A DNA stretch of 64,000 bases from Rhabdothermincola sediminis (GCF_014805525.1 NZ_JACFSZ010000011.1:1-64000), one strand, 5' to 3'. Shown: positions 42,853 through 52,344, counted from the first letter of the stretch. Made by a program: numbers and translations. The notes: generated by a model from the letters alone, not told the origin.

Positions 42853-43665
42853 ATGCGGGTCGCGGCCGTCCAGCTCCACTCGACGCCTGACCGCGACCGC
42901 AACCACGAGACTGCAGAGCGCCTGATCGCCCGAGCCGCCGGCGAGGGCGCCCGGTTGGTCGCGCTGCCCGAGCTGTTCGGCTTCCTCGGTCGAGGCGCGG
43001 ACCTGGCCGCGGGCGCCGAGCCCCTCGACGGCCCCACCGTGGCCTGGGCGCGGCAGCTCGCCACCACTCACGACGTGTGGCTGCTGGCCGGCAGCTTCGT
43101 CGAGCGCGACGGCGATCACCTCTACAACACGTCGTGCCTCGTCGGGCCCACCGGGGAGCTGGTGGCGACCTACCGGAAGATCCACCTCTTCGACGTGGAG
43201 GTGCCCGGCACCGGCGGGCACGAGAGCGACCTGTACACCGCGGGCACCACCCCGGTGAACGCCACCGTCGACGGCATCGGGGTCGGGCTCTCGATCTGCT
43301 ACGACCTGCGGTTCCCCGAGCTGTACCGGATCCTCACCCTGCGCGGCGCGTCCGTGCTGGCCCTGCCGTCCGCGTTCACCGCCGCCACCGGCCGGGACCA
43401 CTGGGAGCTGCTGGTGCGGGCGCGGGCGGTGGAGAACCAGGTGTACGTCCTCGCGCCGGACCAGTGCGGCACCAGCGCGGACGGCACGCCACGCCACGGG
43501 CACTCCCTCGTCGTCGACCCGTGGGGCCGGGTGCTCGCCGACGCCGGTGAGGGCGAGGGCCTGGCCATCGCGGACGTGGAGCCCGCCGAGCTGACGCGGG
43601 TGCGGAAGCTGCTGCCGAGCCTGGTCAATCGCCGACCGCAGGCCTACCGCTGGCCCGCGCCCTAG
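42853..43665 (+). CDS. Nitrilase-superfamily carbon-nitrogen hydrolase (Nit2/omega-amidase-like)
   Basis: A 270-residue enzyme with the catalytic triad of the nitrilase superfamily: Glu in LVALPELFGF, Lys in TYRKIHLFDVEV and Cys in LSICYDLRFPELYR. The sequence is closest in pattern to Nit2/NLP omega-amidases that clear alpha-ketoglutaramate or act on deaminated metabolites. The ATG at 42853 is preferred; a TTG at 42844 overlaps the previous stop. It may be cotranscribed with the oxygenase, six bases apart. Confidence 0.88.
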   Translation: MRVAAVQLHSTPDRDRNHETAERLIARAAGEGARLVALPELFGFLGRGADLAAGAEPLDGPTVAWARQLATTHDVWLLAGSFVERDGDHLYNTSCLVGPTGELVATYRKIHLFDVEVPGTGGHESDLYTAGTTPVNATVDGIGVGLSICYDLRFPELYRILTLRGASVLALPSAFTAATGRDHWELLVRARAVENQVYVLAPDQCGTSADGTPRHGHSLVVDPWGRVLADAGEGEGLAIADVEPAELTRVRKLLPSLVNRRPQAYRWPAP

Positions 43666-43676
43666 CCGGGACGTGG

Positions 43677-44150
43677 TCAGTCGCCCTCGCCGCCGATGTC
43701 CGCGTCGTAGGACTCGAACACCAGGTCCGCGCCACGGTGCCGATGCCGGCTGATCTGCTTCAGCAACTCGAGTGCCTCCTCGCGGGCCTGCTCGATGTGG
43801 CGGGCGTCGACCGGATCGGCGAGCAGTGGCTGGATCGCCGCCAGTCGATCACGCAGCTCGCCGTGCTCGCGCCGGAGCAGGTCGATGCGATGTGCCAGCC
43901 GCGGCGTGCGCTCGAGGATCTCGGCATAGAGACCGTCCGGGCCCTCGACCTCCTCGATGTGATCGGCGAGCGCCGCGTCGAGCGCGTCGAGCGCGCTCGC
44001 CACCCCGTCACGCCAGGCGGGCGCGTCACCCGCCGGATGAGCCAGCGCGGCTTCGAGGCCGTCAGCGGCGCCGGCGAGGGCGTGGCGGCGCGCCCTGGCC
44101 CGTGCCAGCGCGTCGGGTGATCCGGCCGAGGGTTCCGACAGGTCGCTCAC
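43677..44150 (-). CDS. Hemerythrin-like HHE domain protein
   Basis: A 157-residue helical protein. His and Glu placed in ALADHIEEVEG, RLAHRID and RREHGELRD, with a C-terminal RHRHRGADLVFESYDADIGGE, match HHE/hemerythrin-like proteins that bind non-haem diiron and respond to O2, NO or iron. The GTG at 44150 starts just before the first helix; the frame is open to 44990 but that upstream part is antisense to the aminotransferase. Confidence 0.75.
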   Translation of the reverse strand: MSDLSEPSAGSPDALARARARRHALAGAADGLEAALAHPAGDAPAWRDGVASALDALDAALADHIEEVEGPDGLYAEILERTPRLAHRIDLLRREHGELRDRLAAIQPLLADPVDARHIEQAREEALELLKQISRHRHRGADLVFESYDADIGGEGD

Positions 44151-44201
44151 CGAGCCAGCATGCCACGGTCTTCCCGGCGGGTCGCGGGCAGACTTCCCCC
44201 C

Positions 44202-45440
44202 ATGCGCCCATCGTTCCTGCACCCCTTCGCCAAGCCCGCCGCGCCCGCGGACTCGTTCATCTCGATCGTCAGTGGTGACGGCGTGTGGGTGGTGGACCGC
44301 GAGGGCCGGCGCTTCATCGATGCCACGGCGAGCCTGTGGTACTGCCAGGTGGGGCACGGCCGGGTCGAGATCGCGAGAGCCATCGAGCGCCAGCTGCGCG
44401 AGCTCGAGGCGTTCCACACCTTCGACATCTTCACCAACCCCCGAGCCGACGAGATCGGCGACCGGATCGCCGAGTTGTGCCCCATCGCCGATGCTCGGGT
44501 GTTCCTCACGGACTCCGGCTCGGAGGCGGTGGACACCGCGCTCAAGCTCGCGCGGCTCTCGTTCGCGCTCGCGGGCCGGCCGGAGCGCACCGTCGTGCTG
44601 GCCCGCCACGACGCCTACCACGGCGTGACCTACGGCGGTACCTCTCTGCAAGGGCTGCCCCTGAACCGGGAGGGGTTCGGGCCCCTGCTCCCAGCCGTCG
44701 AGCATGCCCACCCCCACGATCTGGCCGAAGTCGAGGCGCGTTTCGCCGAGCACGGCGATCGGGTGGCGGCGGTGATCGCCGAGCCGGTGCTGGGTGCGGC
44801 AGGGGTGCACCCACCCCGTCCCGGCTACCTGGAAGGGCTGCGTGCCCTGTGCGACCGCCACGGCGCGCTGCTGATCCTCGACGAGGTGATCACCGGGTTC
44901 GGTCGGATGGGCGCCTGGTTCGCGGCCCAGCACTACGGCGTCACCCCCGACCTCATCGTCTTCGCCAAGGGCGTCACCTCGGGCTACCAACCCCTCGGCG
45001 GGGTCGTCGTCGGAGCGAAGCTACGGGAGGTGCTCGAGGGCGACCCCGACTTCGTGCTCCGTCACGGGTTCACCTACAGCGGCCACCCGCTGGCGTGCGC
45101 GGCGGCGCTCGCCAACATCGCCGTGCTGCGCGACGAGGACCTGCTGCCCCGGGCCAAGGCCATCGGCCGCCGGCTCGGTCCCGCGCTCGCCGCCCTGCGC
45201 GACCAGGGTCTGCTGGCCGAGGTGCGCGGCGAGGCCGGCATCTGGGGTGCTGGGCTGCCCCCGGACGTGAACGCGGCGGCGGTGCGGGACCGGATGCTCG
45301 AGCTCGGTGTGCTCGCCCGGCCGATCGGTACCGCCACGATCGCCTTCTGCCCCCCGCTGGTGATCAGCGACGCCGAGCTCGACCGGTGCGTCGACGCGTT
45401 GGCTCGATCGGTGCGCGCCGCCCGGGAAGTCACGACCTGA
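44202..45440 (+). CDS. Class III aminotransferase
   Basis: A 412-residue PLP enzyme of the omega-aminotransferase (AT-III) type. SGSEAVDTALKLAR, HDAYHGVTYGGTSLQGLP and LLILDEVITGFGRMG are canonical, and the PLP-binding Lys lies in FAKGVTSGYQPLGG. It probably moves an amino group from beta-alanine, a polyamine or another amine to pyruvate. The 3' end overlaps that of the convergent alanine dehydrogenase by 11 bases. The next gene set (ald, aldehyde dehydrogenase) would recycle alanine and oxidise the aldehyde. Confidence 0.9.
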   Translation: MRPSFLHPFAKPAAPADSFISIVSGDGVWVVDREGRRFIDATASLWYCQVGHGRVEIARAIERQLRELEAFHTFDIFTNPRADEIGDRIAELCPIADARVFLTDSGSEAVDTALKLARLSFALAGRPERTVVLARHDAYHGVTYGGTSLQGLPLNREGFGPLLPAVEHAHPHDLAEVEARFAEHGDRVAAVIAEPVLGAAGVHPPRPGYLEGLRALCDRHGALLILDEVITGFGRMGAWFAAQHYGVTPDLIVFAKGVTSGYQPLGGVVVGAKLREVLEGDPDFVLRHGFTYSGHPLACAAALANIAVLRDEDLLPRAKAIGRRLGPALAALRDQGLLAEVRGEAGIWGAGLPPDVNAAAVRDRMLELGVLARPIGTATIAFCPPLVISDAELDRCVDALARSVRAAREVTT

Positions 45441-46563
45441 GACCGGCCAGCGCCTCCTCCAGTGGGAGGTACGGCTTGCCGAGCGCCTCGGCTACCGCCG
45501 GGTTGACGACGTGCCCACCGGCGGTGTTCACCCCCGAGACCAGCGACCGGTCGAGCGCGAGGGCGCCGGCGACGCCGAGGCGCGCCAGGTCCGACAGGTA
45601 CGGCAGGGTCACGTTGGTCAGCGCGTAGGTCGAGGTGTTCGGCACCGCACCGGGCATGTTGCCCACCGCGTAGTGCAGGACACCGTGGCGCTCGAACACC
45701 GGATCGTGATGGGTGGTCTCGTGTGAGGTGGCGATGCAGCCGCCCTGGTCGATGGCGATGTCGACGATGACCGCCCCGGGCTTCATGGCCCGCACCAGAT
45801 CTTCCTCCACCAGCACCGGCGCGCGCCCGCCCGGCACCAGCACCGCCCCGATGAGCAGGTCGGCCTCCACCACGGTGCGCTCGATCACCCCCCGGTTCGA
45901 CGCCAGCGTGGTGATGCGCCCCATCTGGACCTGGTCGACGAACCGCAGCCGGTCGACGTTGCGGTCCAGCAGGTGCACCTCGGCCTCCATGCCCGCCGCG
46001 ATCCACGCCGCGTTCCACCCCACGTTGCCCGCACCGAGCACCACCACCTTGGCTGGCTGCACCCCGGGGGCGCCGCCCAGCAGCACACCACGGCCGCCGT
46101 TGTGGCGCTCGAGGAAGTGGGCGCCCACCTGCGCGCTCATCCGACCGGCCACCTCGCTCATCGGGGCCAGCAGGGGCAGCGCGCCGGTGGAGGTCTGCAC
46201 GGTCTCGTAGGCGATGCCAACCACCTCGTGCTCGAGCAGCGCGTCGGCCACGTGGGGGTAGGCGGCGAGGTGGAGGTAGGTGAACAGGCACATCCCCGGT
46301 CGGAGCATCGGGAACTCGCGGGCCTGGGGCTCTTTCACCTTGCACACGATCTCCGCCCGCTCCCACACCTCGGAGGCTTCGCTCACCACCTCCGCGCCTG
46401 CCCGGCGGTAGCTGTCGTCGGCGAAGCCGGAGTCGACGCCCGCGCCGGCCTCGACGAGCACGGTGACGCCGTGCTGCTCGAGCTCCCGTACTCCGTCGGG
46501 GGTGATCGCCACCCGGTGCTCGTCGGCCTTGATCTCCCGGGGGACCCCGATGATGCAGGTCAT
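45430..46563 (-). CDS. ald: Alanine dehydrogenase
   Basis: A 377-residue NAD-dependent enzyme interconverting alanine with pyruvate, NH4+ and NADH. The N-terminal IGVPREIKADEHRVAITPDGV and VCKVKEPQAREF, the substrate-site KEP, and the NAD loop VVLGAGNVGWNAAWIAAG are all canonical. VDIAIDQGGCIATS and NMPGAVPNTSTYALTN complete the family pattern. The ATG at 46563 begins MTCIIGVP directly before the first motif. It is divergent from the aldehyde dehydrogenase. Confidence 0.96.
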   Translation of the reverse strand: MTCIIGVPREIKADEHRVAITPDGVRELEQHGVTVLVEAGAGVDSGFADDSYRRAGAEVVSEASEVWERAEIVCKVKEPQAREFPMLRPGMCLFTYLHLAAYPHVADALLEHEVVGIAYETVQTSTGALPLLAPMSEVAGRMSAQVGAHFLERHNGGRGVLLGGAPGVQPAKVVVLGAGNVGWNAAWIAAGMEAEVHLLDRNVDRLRFVDQVQMGRITTLASNRGVIERTVVEADLLIGAVLVPGGRAPVLVEEDLVRAMKPGAVIVDIAIDQGGCIATSHETTHHDPVFERHGVLHYAVGNMPGAVPNTSTYALTNVTLPYLSDLARLGVAGALALDRSLVSGVNTAGGHVVNPAVAEALGKPYLPLEEALAGLRS

Positions 46564-46686
46564 CGGGTCACGTCCCGGGCGCGCGTGCGGCGCTGATCGG
46601 TCCCGCCGTGCCCTGCGCTCGTGGTCGCGGTGGTCTCATCGCACCATGATGCCCAGCTCGCGCTCACGAGGCGCGAGAGTGAGGCC

Positions 46687-48114
46687 ATGAGCCTTGCCGT
46701 CACTCCCATGCGTATCGGCTCCCGGTCGGTGACCACCGATGAGGTGATGCTGGTGCGCTCCCCGTATGACGGCCGTGAGGTGGGGATGGTGCCCGCAGGC
46801 ACCGCGGGGCACCTGGACGCCGCGGTGGAAGAAGCCCGCGGTCGCCTCCTCGACGGCCCGCTGCCCGCGCACGAGCGCGCCGCGATCCTCGACCGGGCCG
46901 CGACCGTGCTGGCGGCGCGACAGGAGGACTACGCCCGGCTGATCTGCGCCGAGTCCGCCAAGCCGATCAAGACCGCCAGGGTGGAGGCGGCCCGGGCCGT
47001 GGACACCTTCCGGTTCGCCGCCGCGGTGGCCCGCACCCTGACCGGCGAGACCGTGCCGCTGGAGGCCAGCCCGGCCGGGGTGGGCAAGGTCGGGTTCGTG
47101 CTGCGGGTGCCGATCGGGGTGGTGGGGGCGATCTCCCCGTTCAACTTCCCGCTCAACCTGGTGGCCCACAAGGTGGCCCCGGCCATCGCCGCCGGTTGCC
47201 CGGTGGTGCTCAAGCCGGCGTCGGCCACCCCGCTCACCGCGCTGGCGCTGGCGGGGTTGCTGCTCGACGAGTGCGGCCTGCCCTCCGGGTGGTTGCACGT
47301 GGTCACCTGCCCCGGTGCGGTCGCGGACCACCTCGTCACCCATCCCGACGTGGCGATGATCACCTTCACCGGGTCGCCGGCGGTCGGCTGGCGGATCCGT
47401 GAGCGGGCGCCTCGCAAGAAGGTGAGCCTGGAGTTGGGGAACAACTCACCGGTGGTGATCGAGCCTGACGGTGACTGGCGGGCCGCGGCGTCGAAGATCG
47501 CGGTGGCGGGCTACTCGTTCGCTGGGCAGTCCTGCATCTCGGTCCAGCGGGTGTTCGTGCACCACTCGATCGCCGAGCCGTTCACCGAGGCGCTGACCGC
47601 GCAGGTCGCGGACCTGGTGGTGGGCGACCCGGCCGACGAGGCCACCGACGTGAGCGCGCTGATCACCCCGGACGAGACCGAACGGGTGCACGGCTGGATC
47701 GACGAGGCGGTGGCGCAGGGGGCGGAGCTGCGGACCGGTGGGGAGCTCACCGCCGATCAGGTGCTGCGACCCACCGTGCTGTTCGGGGTCCGGCCGGAGA
47801 TGGAGATCTGCCGAACGGAGGTGTTCGGGCCGGTGGTCGGGGTACAGGCCTACGACGACTTCGACCACGCGCTGCGTCTGGCCAATGACACCCGCTACGG
47901 GTTGCAGGCCGGCGTGTTCACCGGGGAGCTGGCGAAGGCCCTGCACGCGGCGCGAACCCTGGACTTCGGCGGGGTGCTGGTGAACGAGGTGCCCACTTGG
48001 CGAGCCGATCAGATGCCCTACGGAGGGGTGCGGGATTCGGGGAACACCCGTGAAGGGCCGGCCTACGCGGCGCGGGAGATGACCGAGGAGCGGCTGGTGG
48101 TGTTGCAGGGCTGA
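46687..48114 (+). CDS. Aldehyde dehydrogenase
   Basis: A 475-residue NAD(P)-dependent aldehyde dehydrogenase. The catalytic Cys is in SFAGQSCISVQRV, the general-base Glu in LELGNNSP, the cofactor region in ISPFNFPLNLV and ITFTGSPAVG, and the C-terminal EVFGPVVG is typical. It likely oxidises the aldehyde produced by the nearby aminotransferase or a similar amine route. The ATG at 46687 follows GAGG; earlier codons (46621) and a later ATG (46708) are alternatives. Confidence 0.92.
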   Translation: MSLAVTPMRIGSRSVTTDEVMLVRSPYDGREVGMVPAGTAGHLDAAVEEARGRLLDGPLPAHERAAILDRAATVLAARQEDYARLICAESAKPIKTARVEAARAVDTFRFAAAVARTLTGETVPLEASPAGVGKVGFVLRVPIGVVGAISPFNFPLNLVAHKVAPAIAAGCPVVLKPASATPLTALALAGLLLDECGLPSGWLHVVTCPGAVADHLVTHPDVAMITFTGSPAVGWRIRERAPRKKVSLELGNNSPVVIEPDGDWRAAASKIAVAGYSFAGQSCISVQRVFVHHSIAEPFTEALTAQVADLVVGDPADEATDVSALITPDETERVHGWIDEAVAQGAELRTGGELTADQVLRPTVLFGVRPEMEICRTEVFGPVVGVQAYDDFDHALRLANDTRYGLQAGVFTGELAKALHAARTLDFGGVLVNEVPTWRADQMPYGGVRDSGNTREGPAYAAREMTEERLVVLQG

Positions 48115-48166
48115 GCGCTCGCCCGCCGTCGCCGCCGCCCGCTTCGGTCTCTAGCCTGGAGCACCT

Positions 48167-48541
48167 ATGGCCGTGGAGGTCTTCGTCTACCAGGATCACG
48201 TGACCGTCGATTTCACCGGAACCGAGCGGATCCTCACCCTGAAGGGCCACCTCGACCTCTCGATGTACGAGATCGAATCGGCCCGGGTGGCGCCGGTCGA
48301 CGAGCTGCGCGCCGAGCTCGGGTGGCGGGTGGGTGGCGGGTACCTTCCCGGCTTCTTCATCACTGGCTGGTTCACGGTGCCGGGCCGCAAGGGTGCCCGC
48401 CAGCTCTGGTGCGTGTACCGAGATCGGGAAGCATTGGTGATCGAGACCCGGCGCGACAGCCCGCGCCGGGTGGTGCTCCAGCATCCCTACCGCCACGACC
48501 TGGCATGGCTGATCGCCGAGCGCGTGCCCCACTACTCGTAG
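48167..48541 (+). CDS. PH-like domain protein of unknown function
   Basis: A 124-residue protein with alternating beta-strands (VFVYQDHVTVDFTGTERILTLKG, FFITGWFTVPGRKGARQLWCVYRDREALVIETRR) and a C-terminal helix, like bacterial PH-domain proteins. No catalytic motif is evident. It sits 11 bases before the CHAD gene, so the two may be cotranscribed. Confidence 0.7.
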   Translation: MAVEVFVYQDHVTVDFTGTERILTLKGHLDLSMYEIESARVAPVDELRAELGWRVGGGYLPGFFITGWFTVPGRKGARQLWCVYRDREALVIETRRDSPRRVVLQHPYRHDLAWLIAERVPHYS

Positions 48542-48552
48542 GGCGCGGTGCG

Positions 48553-49503
48553 GTGACGGGTCGTGTGGTGCTCGACCGCGATGCGACGGCCCTCGATGCC
48601 TGGACGGCCGTGCTGCGCGCCGAGCTGGACGCGATGGTCGCCAACGAGTCCGGGGTGCGCGCCGGGGTGGATCCCGCGTGCCTCCACGACTTCCGGGTGG
48701 CGGTCCGTCGCAGCCGTTCCGTGCTCCGGGAGAGCAAGCGGGTGCTGCCGCACCAGGTCATCGACCACGCCCGCCGGGAGCTCGGATGGCTGGGCAGCGC
48801 AACCAGCGCGGCGCGGGATCTCGACGTGTTGGTACACGACACCCTGCCGTCGCTCGTGGAGGGGCTGGATGCAGGCGAGCTCGCCGAGGTCGACGCTGCG
48901 GTGCGGATCCTCGAGCGCCAGCGCGCCGCCGCCTACGAGGAGCTGGTGGCGGACCTCGAGAGCGAGCGCTACGCACGATTCGTCGAGTGGTGGCGGGCCT
49001 TCCTCTATGCCCCGGAGGTCGGCTCGCACGAGACGCCGAGAGCCACGGAGCCGGCCCGGTCCGTGGCCGCGAAGCGGATCCGCTCGGTGCATCGGAGGCT
49101 GCTGCGCGACGGGCGCCGGGTCACCCCCGCGTCGGCGCCCGAAGCGCTCCACGAGCTGCGCAAAGACGCCAAGCGACTCCGCTACCTCCTCGAGTGCTTC
49201 GGCAGCCTGTACCGCCGGAAGCTGATCGCTCCGATGGTGAAGGAGCTGAAGGCGCTCCAGGACGTGCTGGGCACCTACCAGGACTGCCAGGTCCAGATCC
49301 GCCGGCTCGAGCAGGTCGGCGCGGTGCTGGCAGAGCTCGGCCCGCCGCCGGTGGCGATGCCGGAGGGGCTGGGGCGGGTGCTGGCGCGCCTTGCCGCTCG
49401 CGAGCAGCAGGTCCGGTCCGCCTTCGAGGAGCGCTTCGCTCGCTTCTGCCGGGTGCCGATACCCGCTCAGCACGTGTGGGTGGAGGCGAACGGGATGACC
49501 TGA
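48553..49503 (+). CDS. CHAD-domain protein
   Basis: A 316-residue alpha-helical protein with two CHAD half-repeats: CLHDFRVAVRRSRSVLRESKRVL and ALHELRKDAKRLRYLLECFG, rich in the His and Arg that line the basic pore. CHAD domains bind inorganic polyphosphate and, as phosins, decorate polyphosphate granules. There is no CYTH domain fused, so it is a stand-alone phosin-type protein. The GTG at 48553 begins just before the first helix. Confidence 0.9.
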   Translation: MTGRVVLDRDATALDAWTAVLRAELDAMVANESGVRAGVDPACLHDFRVAVRRSRSVLRESKRVLPHQVIDHARRELGWLGSATSAARDLDVLVHDTLPSLVEGLDAGELAEVDAAVRILERQRAAAYEELVADLESERYARFVEWWRAFLYAPEVGSHETPRATEPARSVAAKRIRSVHRRLLRDGRRVTPASAPEALHELRKDAKRLRYLLECFGSLYRRKLIAPMVKELKALQDVLGTYQDCQVQIRRLEQVGAVLAELGPPPVAMPEGLGRVLARLAAREQQVRSAFEERFARFCRVPIPAQHVWVEANGMT

Positions 49504-49542
49504 CAGGCACCGAGCTTTCAGGTACTGCCCCTTGTCTCGACC

Positions 49543-50892
49543 GTGAGGTCGTTGGACGATGAACCCGACGCAGGTCGACCACCGGGAGGAGGGCTCGTGG
49601 GACTGGCCTCACTCGTCGAGCGCGCGGTCGGGGGTGCACTGCCGGTGCAGCTGGAGGTGTACGACGGGAGCCGCGCCGGACCGCCCGACGCTCCGGCCAG
49701 GGTGGTGATCCACCGGCCGGAGGCGTTCAGCCGGCTGCTGACCCGCCCCGGTGAGCTCGGTCTGGCCCGGGCGTACGTGGCTGGCGACGTCGATCTCGAA
49801 GGCGACCTGTTCGCCCTGCTCGAGTCGCTCGACGACCTCGAGCTGCGGGTCGACCTGCGTGCGCTCCCCCCGATCGTGCGGGCGTTGGGGCCCGGTGCCC
49901 TGCGGCCGTTGCCCCCGCCACCGGAGGAAGCCCGGCTGTCGGGCCGGGTGCACTCGAAGTCGCGCGACCGGCGGGCGGTCATCCACCACTATGACGTCTC
50001 CAACGAGTTCTACCGTCTGGTGCTCGGTCCCACCCTCACCTACTCGTGTGCGGTGTTCGGCTCGCCCGAGGACTCGCTGGAGGTGGCCCAGACCAACAAG
50101 TACGACCTCATCTGCCGCAAGCTGGGTTTACAGGCCGGGCAGCGTTTGCTCGATGTCGGCTGCGGCTGGGGTGGGATGCTCCTGCACGCCGCCGGCCGCT
50201 ACGGGGTGAGCGGCGTCGGGGTCACCCTCTCGCGGGAGCAGGAGGAGTTGGCCACCAAGCGGGTGGCCGAGGCCGGGCTGGCGGAGCGGATCGACATCCG
50301 GCTGCAGGACTACCGCGACGTCACCGACGGCCCCTTCGACGCCATCAGCTCCATCGGCATGTTCGAGCACGTCGGTCGGTCGCGCATGGAGGCCTACATG
50401 CGTCGTCTGCACGACCTGCTCCGCCCAGAGGGCCGCCTGCTGAACCACGCCATCAGCCGTCCGGGCTACACGCAGCCCGACACCACGAGAGGGCGAGCGG
50501 TGGCACTGGGGCGGCGGGTGCTCACCGCCGCGGGCTCCCGGCTCACCTCGCGCATCGACAGCGACTTCATGCAGCGCTACGTCTTCCCCGACGGTGAGCT
50601 GCACGAGGTCGGGGTGGTGGTGTCGATGCTCAACGAGACTGGCTTCGAGGTGCGCCACGTCGAGAACCTGCGCGAGCACTACCCGCTCACGCTGCGGCGG
50701 TGGGTCGCCAACCTCGAGGCCCACTGGGACGAGGCGGTGGAGCTGGTCGGGGCAGGGCGGGCCCGGGTGTGGCGGCTGTACATGGCCGCCTCGGCGGTGA
50801 ACTTCGAGCGGGGCAACATCGAGATCCACCAGGTCCTCGCGGTCCGCCCGGAGGGTGGCCGCAGCGGCATGCCGTTGCGGCCGTCGTTCTGA
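49543..50892 (+). CDS. Cyclopropane-fatty-acyl-phospholipid synthase-family methyltransferase
   Basis: A 449-residue SAM-dependent enzyme of the CFA synthase type. An N-terminal lipid-binding region (about 1-120; GLARAYVAGDVDLEGDL) precedes the catalytic domain: HHYDVSNEFYRLVLGPTLTYSCAVF, the SAM loop LLDVGCGWGGM, and a C-terminal FEVRHVENLREHYPLTLRRWVANLEAH. The enzyme adds a methylene or methyl group across double bonds of membrane lipids. The desaturase near 29 kb could provide such substrates; that link is speculative. GTG start. Confidence 0.92.
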   Translation: MRSLDDEPDAGRPPGGGLVGLASLVERAVGGALPVQLEVYDGSRAGPPDAPARVVIHRPEAFSRLLTRPGELGLARAYVAGDVDLEGDLFALLESLDDLELRVDLRALPPIVRALGPGALRPLPPPPEEARLSGRVHSKSRDRRAVIHHYDVSNEFYRLVLGPTLTYSCAVFGSPEDSLEVAQTNKYDLICRKLGLQAGQRLLDVGCGWGGMLLHAAGRYGVSGVGVTLSREQEELATKRVAEAGLAERIDIRLQDYRDVTDGPFDAISSIGMFEHVGRSRMEAYMRRLHDLLRPEGRLLNHAISRPGYTQPDTTRGRAVALGRRVLTAAGSRLTSRIDSDFMQRYVFPDGELHEVGVVVSMLNETGFEVRHVENLREHYPLTLRRWVANLEAHWDEAVELVGAGRARVWRLYMAASAVNFERGNIEIHQVLAVRPEGGRSGMPLRPSF

Positions 50893-50946
50893 TCGCTCAT
50901 CGACTGATCGGCTCGTCGGCTGATCGGGTGCCATCATCGACATCCC

Positions 50947-51885
50947 ATGTCGCCATCCACGCACGACGGCCGGTTCGCGCCCAGCCCGTCGGGTCCGCTG
51001 CACGCGGGCAACCTCCGCACCGCGCTGCTGGCGTGGCTGTTCGCCCGCCACGCCGGCGCCCGGTTCGTCCTGCGGATCGAGGACCTCGACCGCGCCGCCA
51101 CCCGCCCGGAGCACGAGCGGTCCCAGCTCCGGGACCTCGCCGCGATGGGTGTGGACTGGGACGGGCCGGTGGTGCGCCAGTCGGAGCGCGTCGACCGCTA
51201 CCACGACGTGATCGACGAGCTGGTCGGTCGTGGGCTCACCTATCCCTGCTACTGCACCCGCCGAGAGGTGCTCGAGGCCGCGTCGGCCCCCCACGAACAC
51301 CTCCCCGAGGGGGCGTACCCCGGGACCTGCCGGCGGCTCTCCTCGGCGCAGCGAGCCGAGCGGGAGGCCGCGGGCCGATCACCGTCGTTGCGGTTGCGGG
51401 CCGAGGCTGCGAGGGTTTCCTTCATCGATCGGGTGCACGGGCCGTTCGAGGGAATCGTGGACGACTTCGTGATCCGGCGCGGCGACGGCACCCCGGCCTA
51501 CAACTTGGCGGTGGTGGTCGACGACGCCGAGCAGGGCATCGGCGAGGTGGTGCGTGGCGACGACCTGCTGGCAGGCACGCCTCGCCAGCTCCACCTGGCC
51601 CGGCTGTTGGGCCTGCCGGAGCCGTCCTACGCTCACGTGCCGCTGGTGCTCGGTCCCGACGGTGAGCGGCTGGCCAAGCGGCACGGGGCGGTGACGCTGG
51701 AGGACCTGGCCGCCGCCGGGATGACCCCGGTGACGGTGCGGTCACTGCTCGCTGCCAGTCTGGGGCTGGCCGAGCCCGAGGAGCCGGTCACGATGGCCGA
51801 GCTGCTGGCTCGGTTCGATCCCTCCGCGGTGCCCACCACGGCGTGGGTGTTCGAGGCGTGCCAGGCTGGTGACCATGAGCGCTGA
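50947..51885 (+). CDS. gluQRS: Glutamyl-Q tRNA(Asp) synthetase
   Basis: A 312-residue protein with the glutamyl-tRNA synthetase catalytic core but no anticodon-binding domain. GRFAPSPSGPLHAGNLRTALL holds the HIGH-like motif, RIEDLDRAA follows, and LAKRHG corresponds to KMSKS. The CYC ... YPGTC cysteines bind zinc as in GluQRS, and the short length supports it. It charges queuosine in tRNA-Asp with glutamate. No queuosine-synthesis genes are in the window. Confidence 0.9.
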   Translation: MSPSTHDGRFAPSPSGPLHAGNLRTALLAWLFARHAGARFVLRIEDLDRAATRPEHERSQLRDLAAMGVDWDGPVVRQSERVDRYHDVIDELVGRGLTYPCYCTRREVLEAASAPHEHLPEGAYPGTCRRLSSAQRAEREAAGRSPSLRLRAEAARVSFIDRVHGPFEGIVDDFVIRRGDGTPAYNLAVVVDDAEQGIGEVVRGDDLLAGTPRQLHLARLLGLPEPSYAHVPLVLGPDGERLAKRHGAVTLEDLAAAGMTPVTVRSLLAASLGLAEPEEPVTMAELLARFDPSAVPTTAWVFEACQAGDHER

Positions 51886-52261
51886 AGCGGTGGTGGGCGA
51901 GTTCATCCGGCGGATCGAGGCGAAGGACCTCGACGCGGCGTGCGAGCTGGTCACACCCGACGTCGAGTACGACAACGTCCCCATGGACACCGCCTACGGC
52001 CCTGAGGGCATCAAATCGGTGTTGGGAGCGATGGTCGCGGTCGACGAGGTGGAGTTCCGGGTGTTGCGCCAGATCGCGGCCGGGGACACGGTGATGAACG
52101 AGCGGCTCGACCGGTTCCGCATCGGCGAGACGTGGATGGAGTTGCCGGTGGCGGGCGTGTTCGTGGTGAACGGCGAGGGTTTCATCACGCTGTGGCGGGA
52201 TTACTTCGACATGCAGACCCTGACCGAGCAGATGAATGCGGTCGCCGCGGCCCAGGGCTGA
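51875..52261 (+). CDS. Limonene-1,2-epoxide hydrolase-like protein
   Basis: A 128-residue NTF2-fold protein. EFIRRIEAKDLDAACELVTPDVEYDNVPMD at the N-terminus and the C-terminal PVAGVFVVNGEGFITLWRDYFDM match limonene-1,2-epoxide hydrolase and its relatives, with the Asp-Arg-Asp catalytic residues plausible in MNERLDRFRIG and LWRDYFD. It would open an epoxide to a diol. It overlaps the gluQRS stop by 11 bases; the in-frame GTG at 51869 is an alternative start. Confidence 0.85.
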   Translation: MSAEAVVGEFIRRIEAKDLDAACELVTPDVEYDNVPMDTAYGPEGIKSVLGAMVAVDEVEFRVLRQIAAGDTVMNERLDRFRIGETWMELPVAGVFVVNGEGFITLWRDYFDMQTLTEQMNAVAAAQG

Positions 52262-52344
52262 CCACACCGGGGTGGCTCGCGATCGGTGCCCTGTCGAACC
52301 GGTGGCGCTCGAGCGCCTCACCCGCGCCGCGACCCATGAGGTCG

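Noticed and set aside
24151-44990. Long minus-strand extension of the hemerythrin-like gene up to 44990
   Set aside because: The part above 44150 is antisense to the aminotransferase; the domain begins at 44150. (The coordinates span is broader only because the frame end is cited.)
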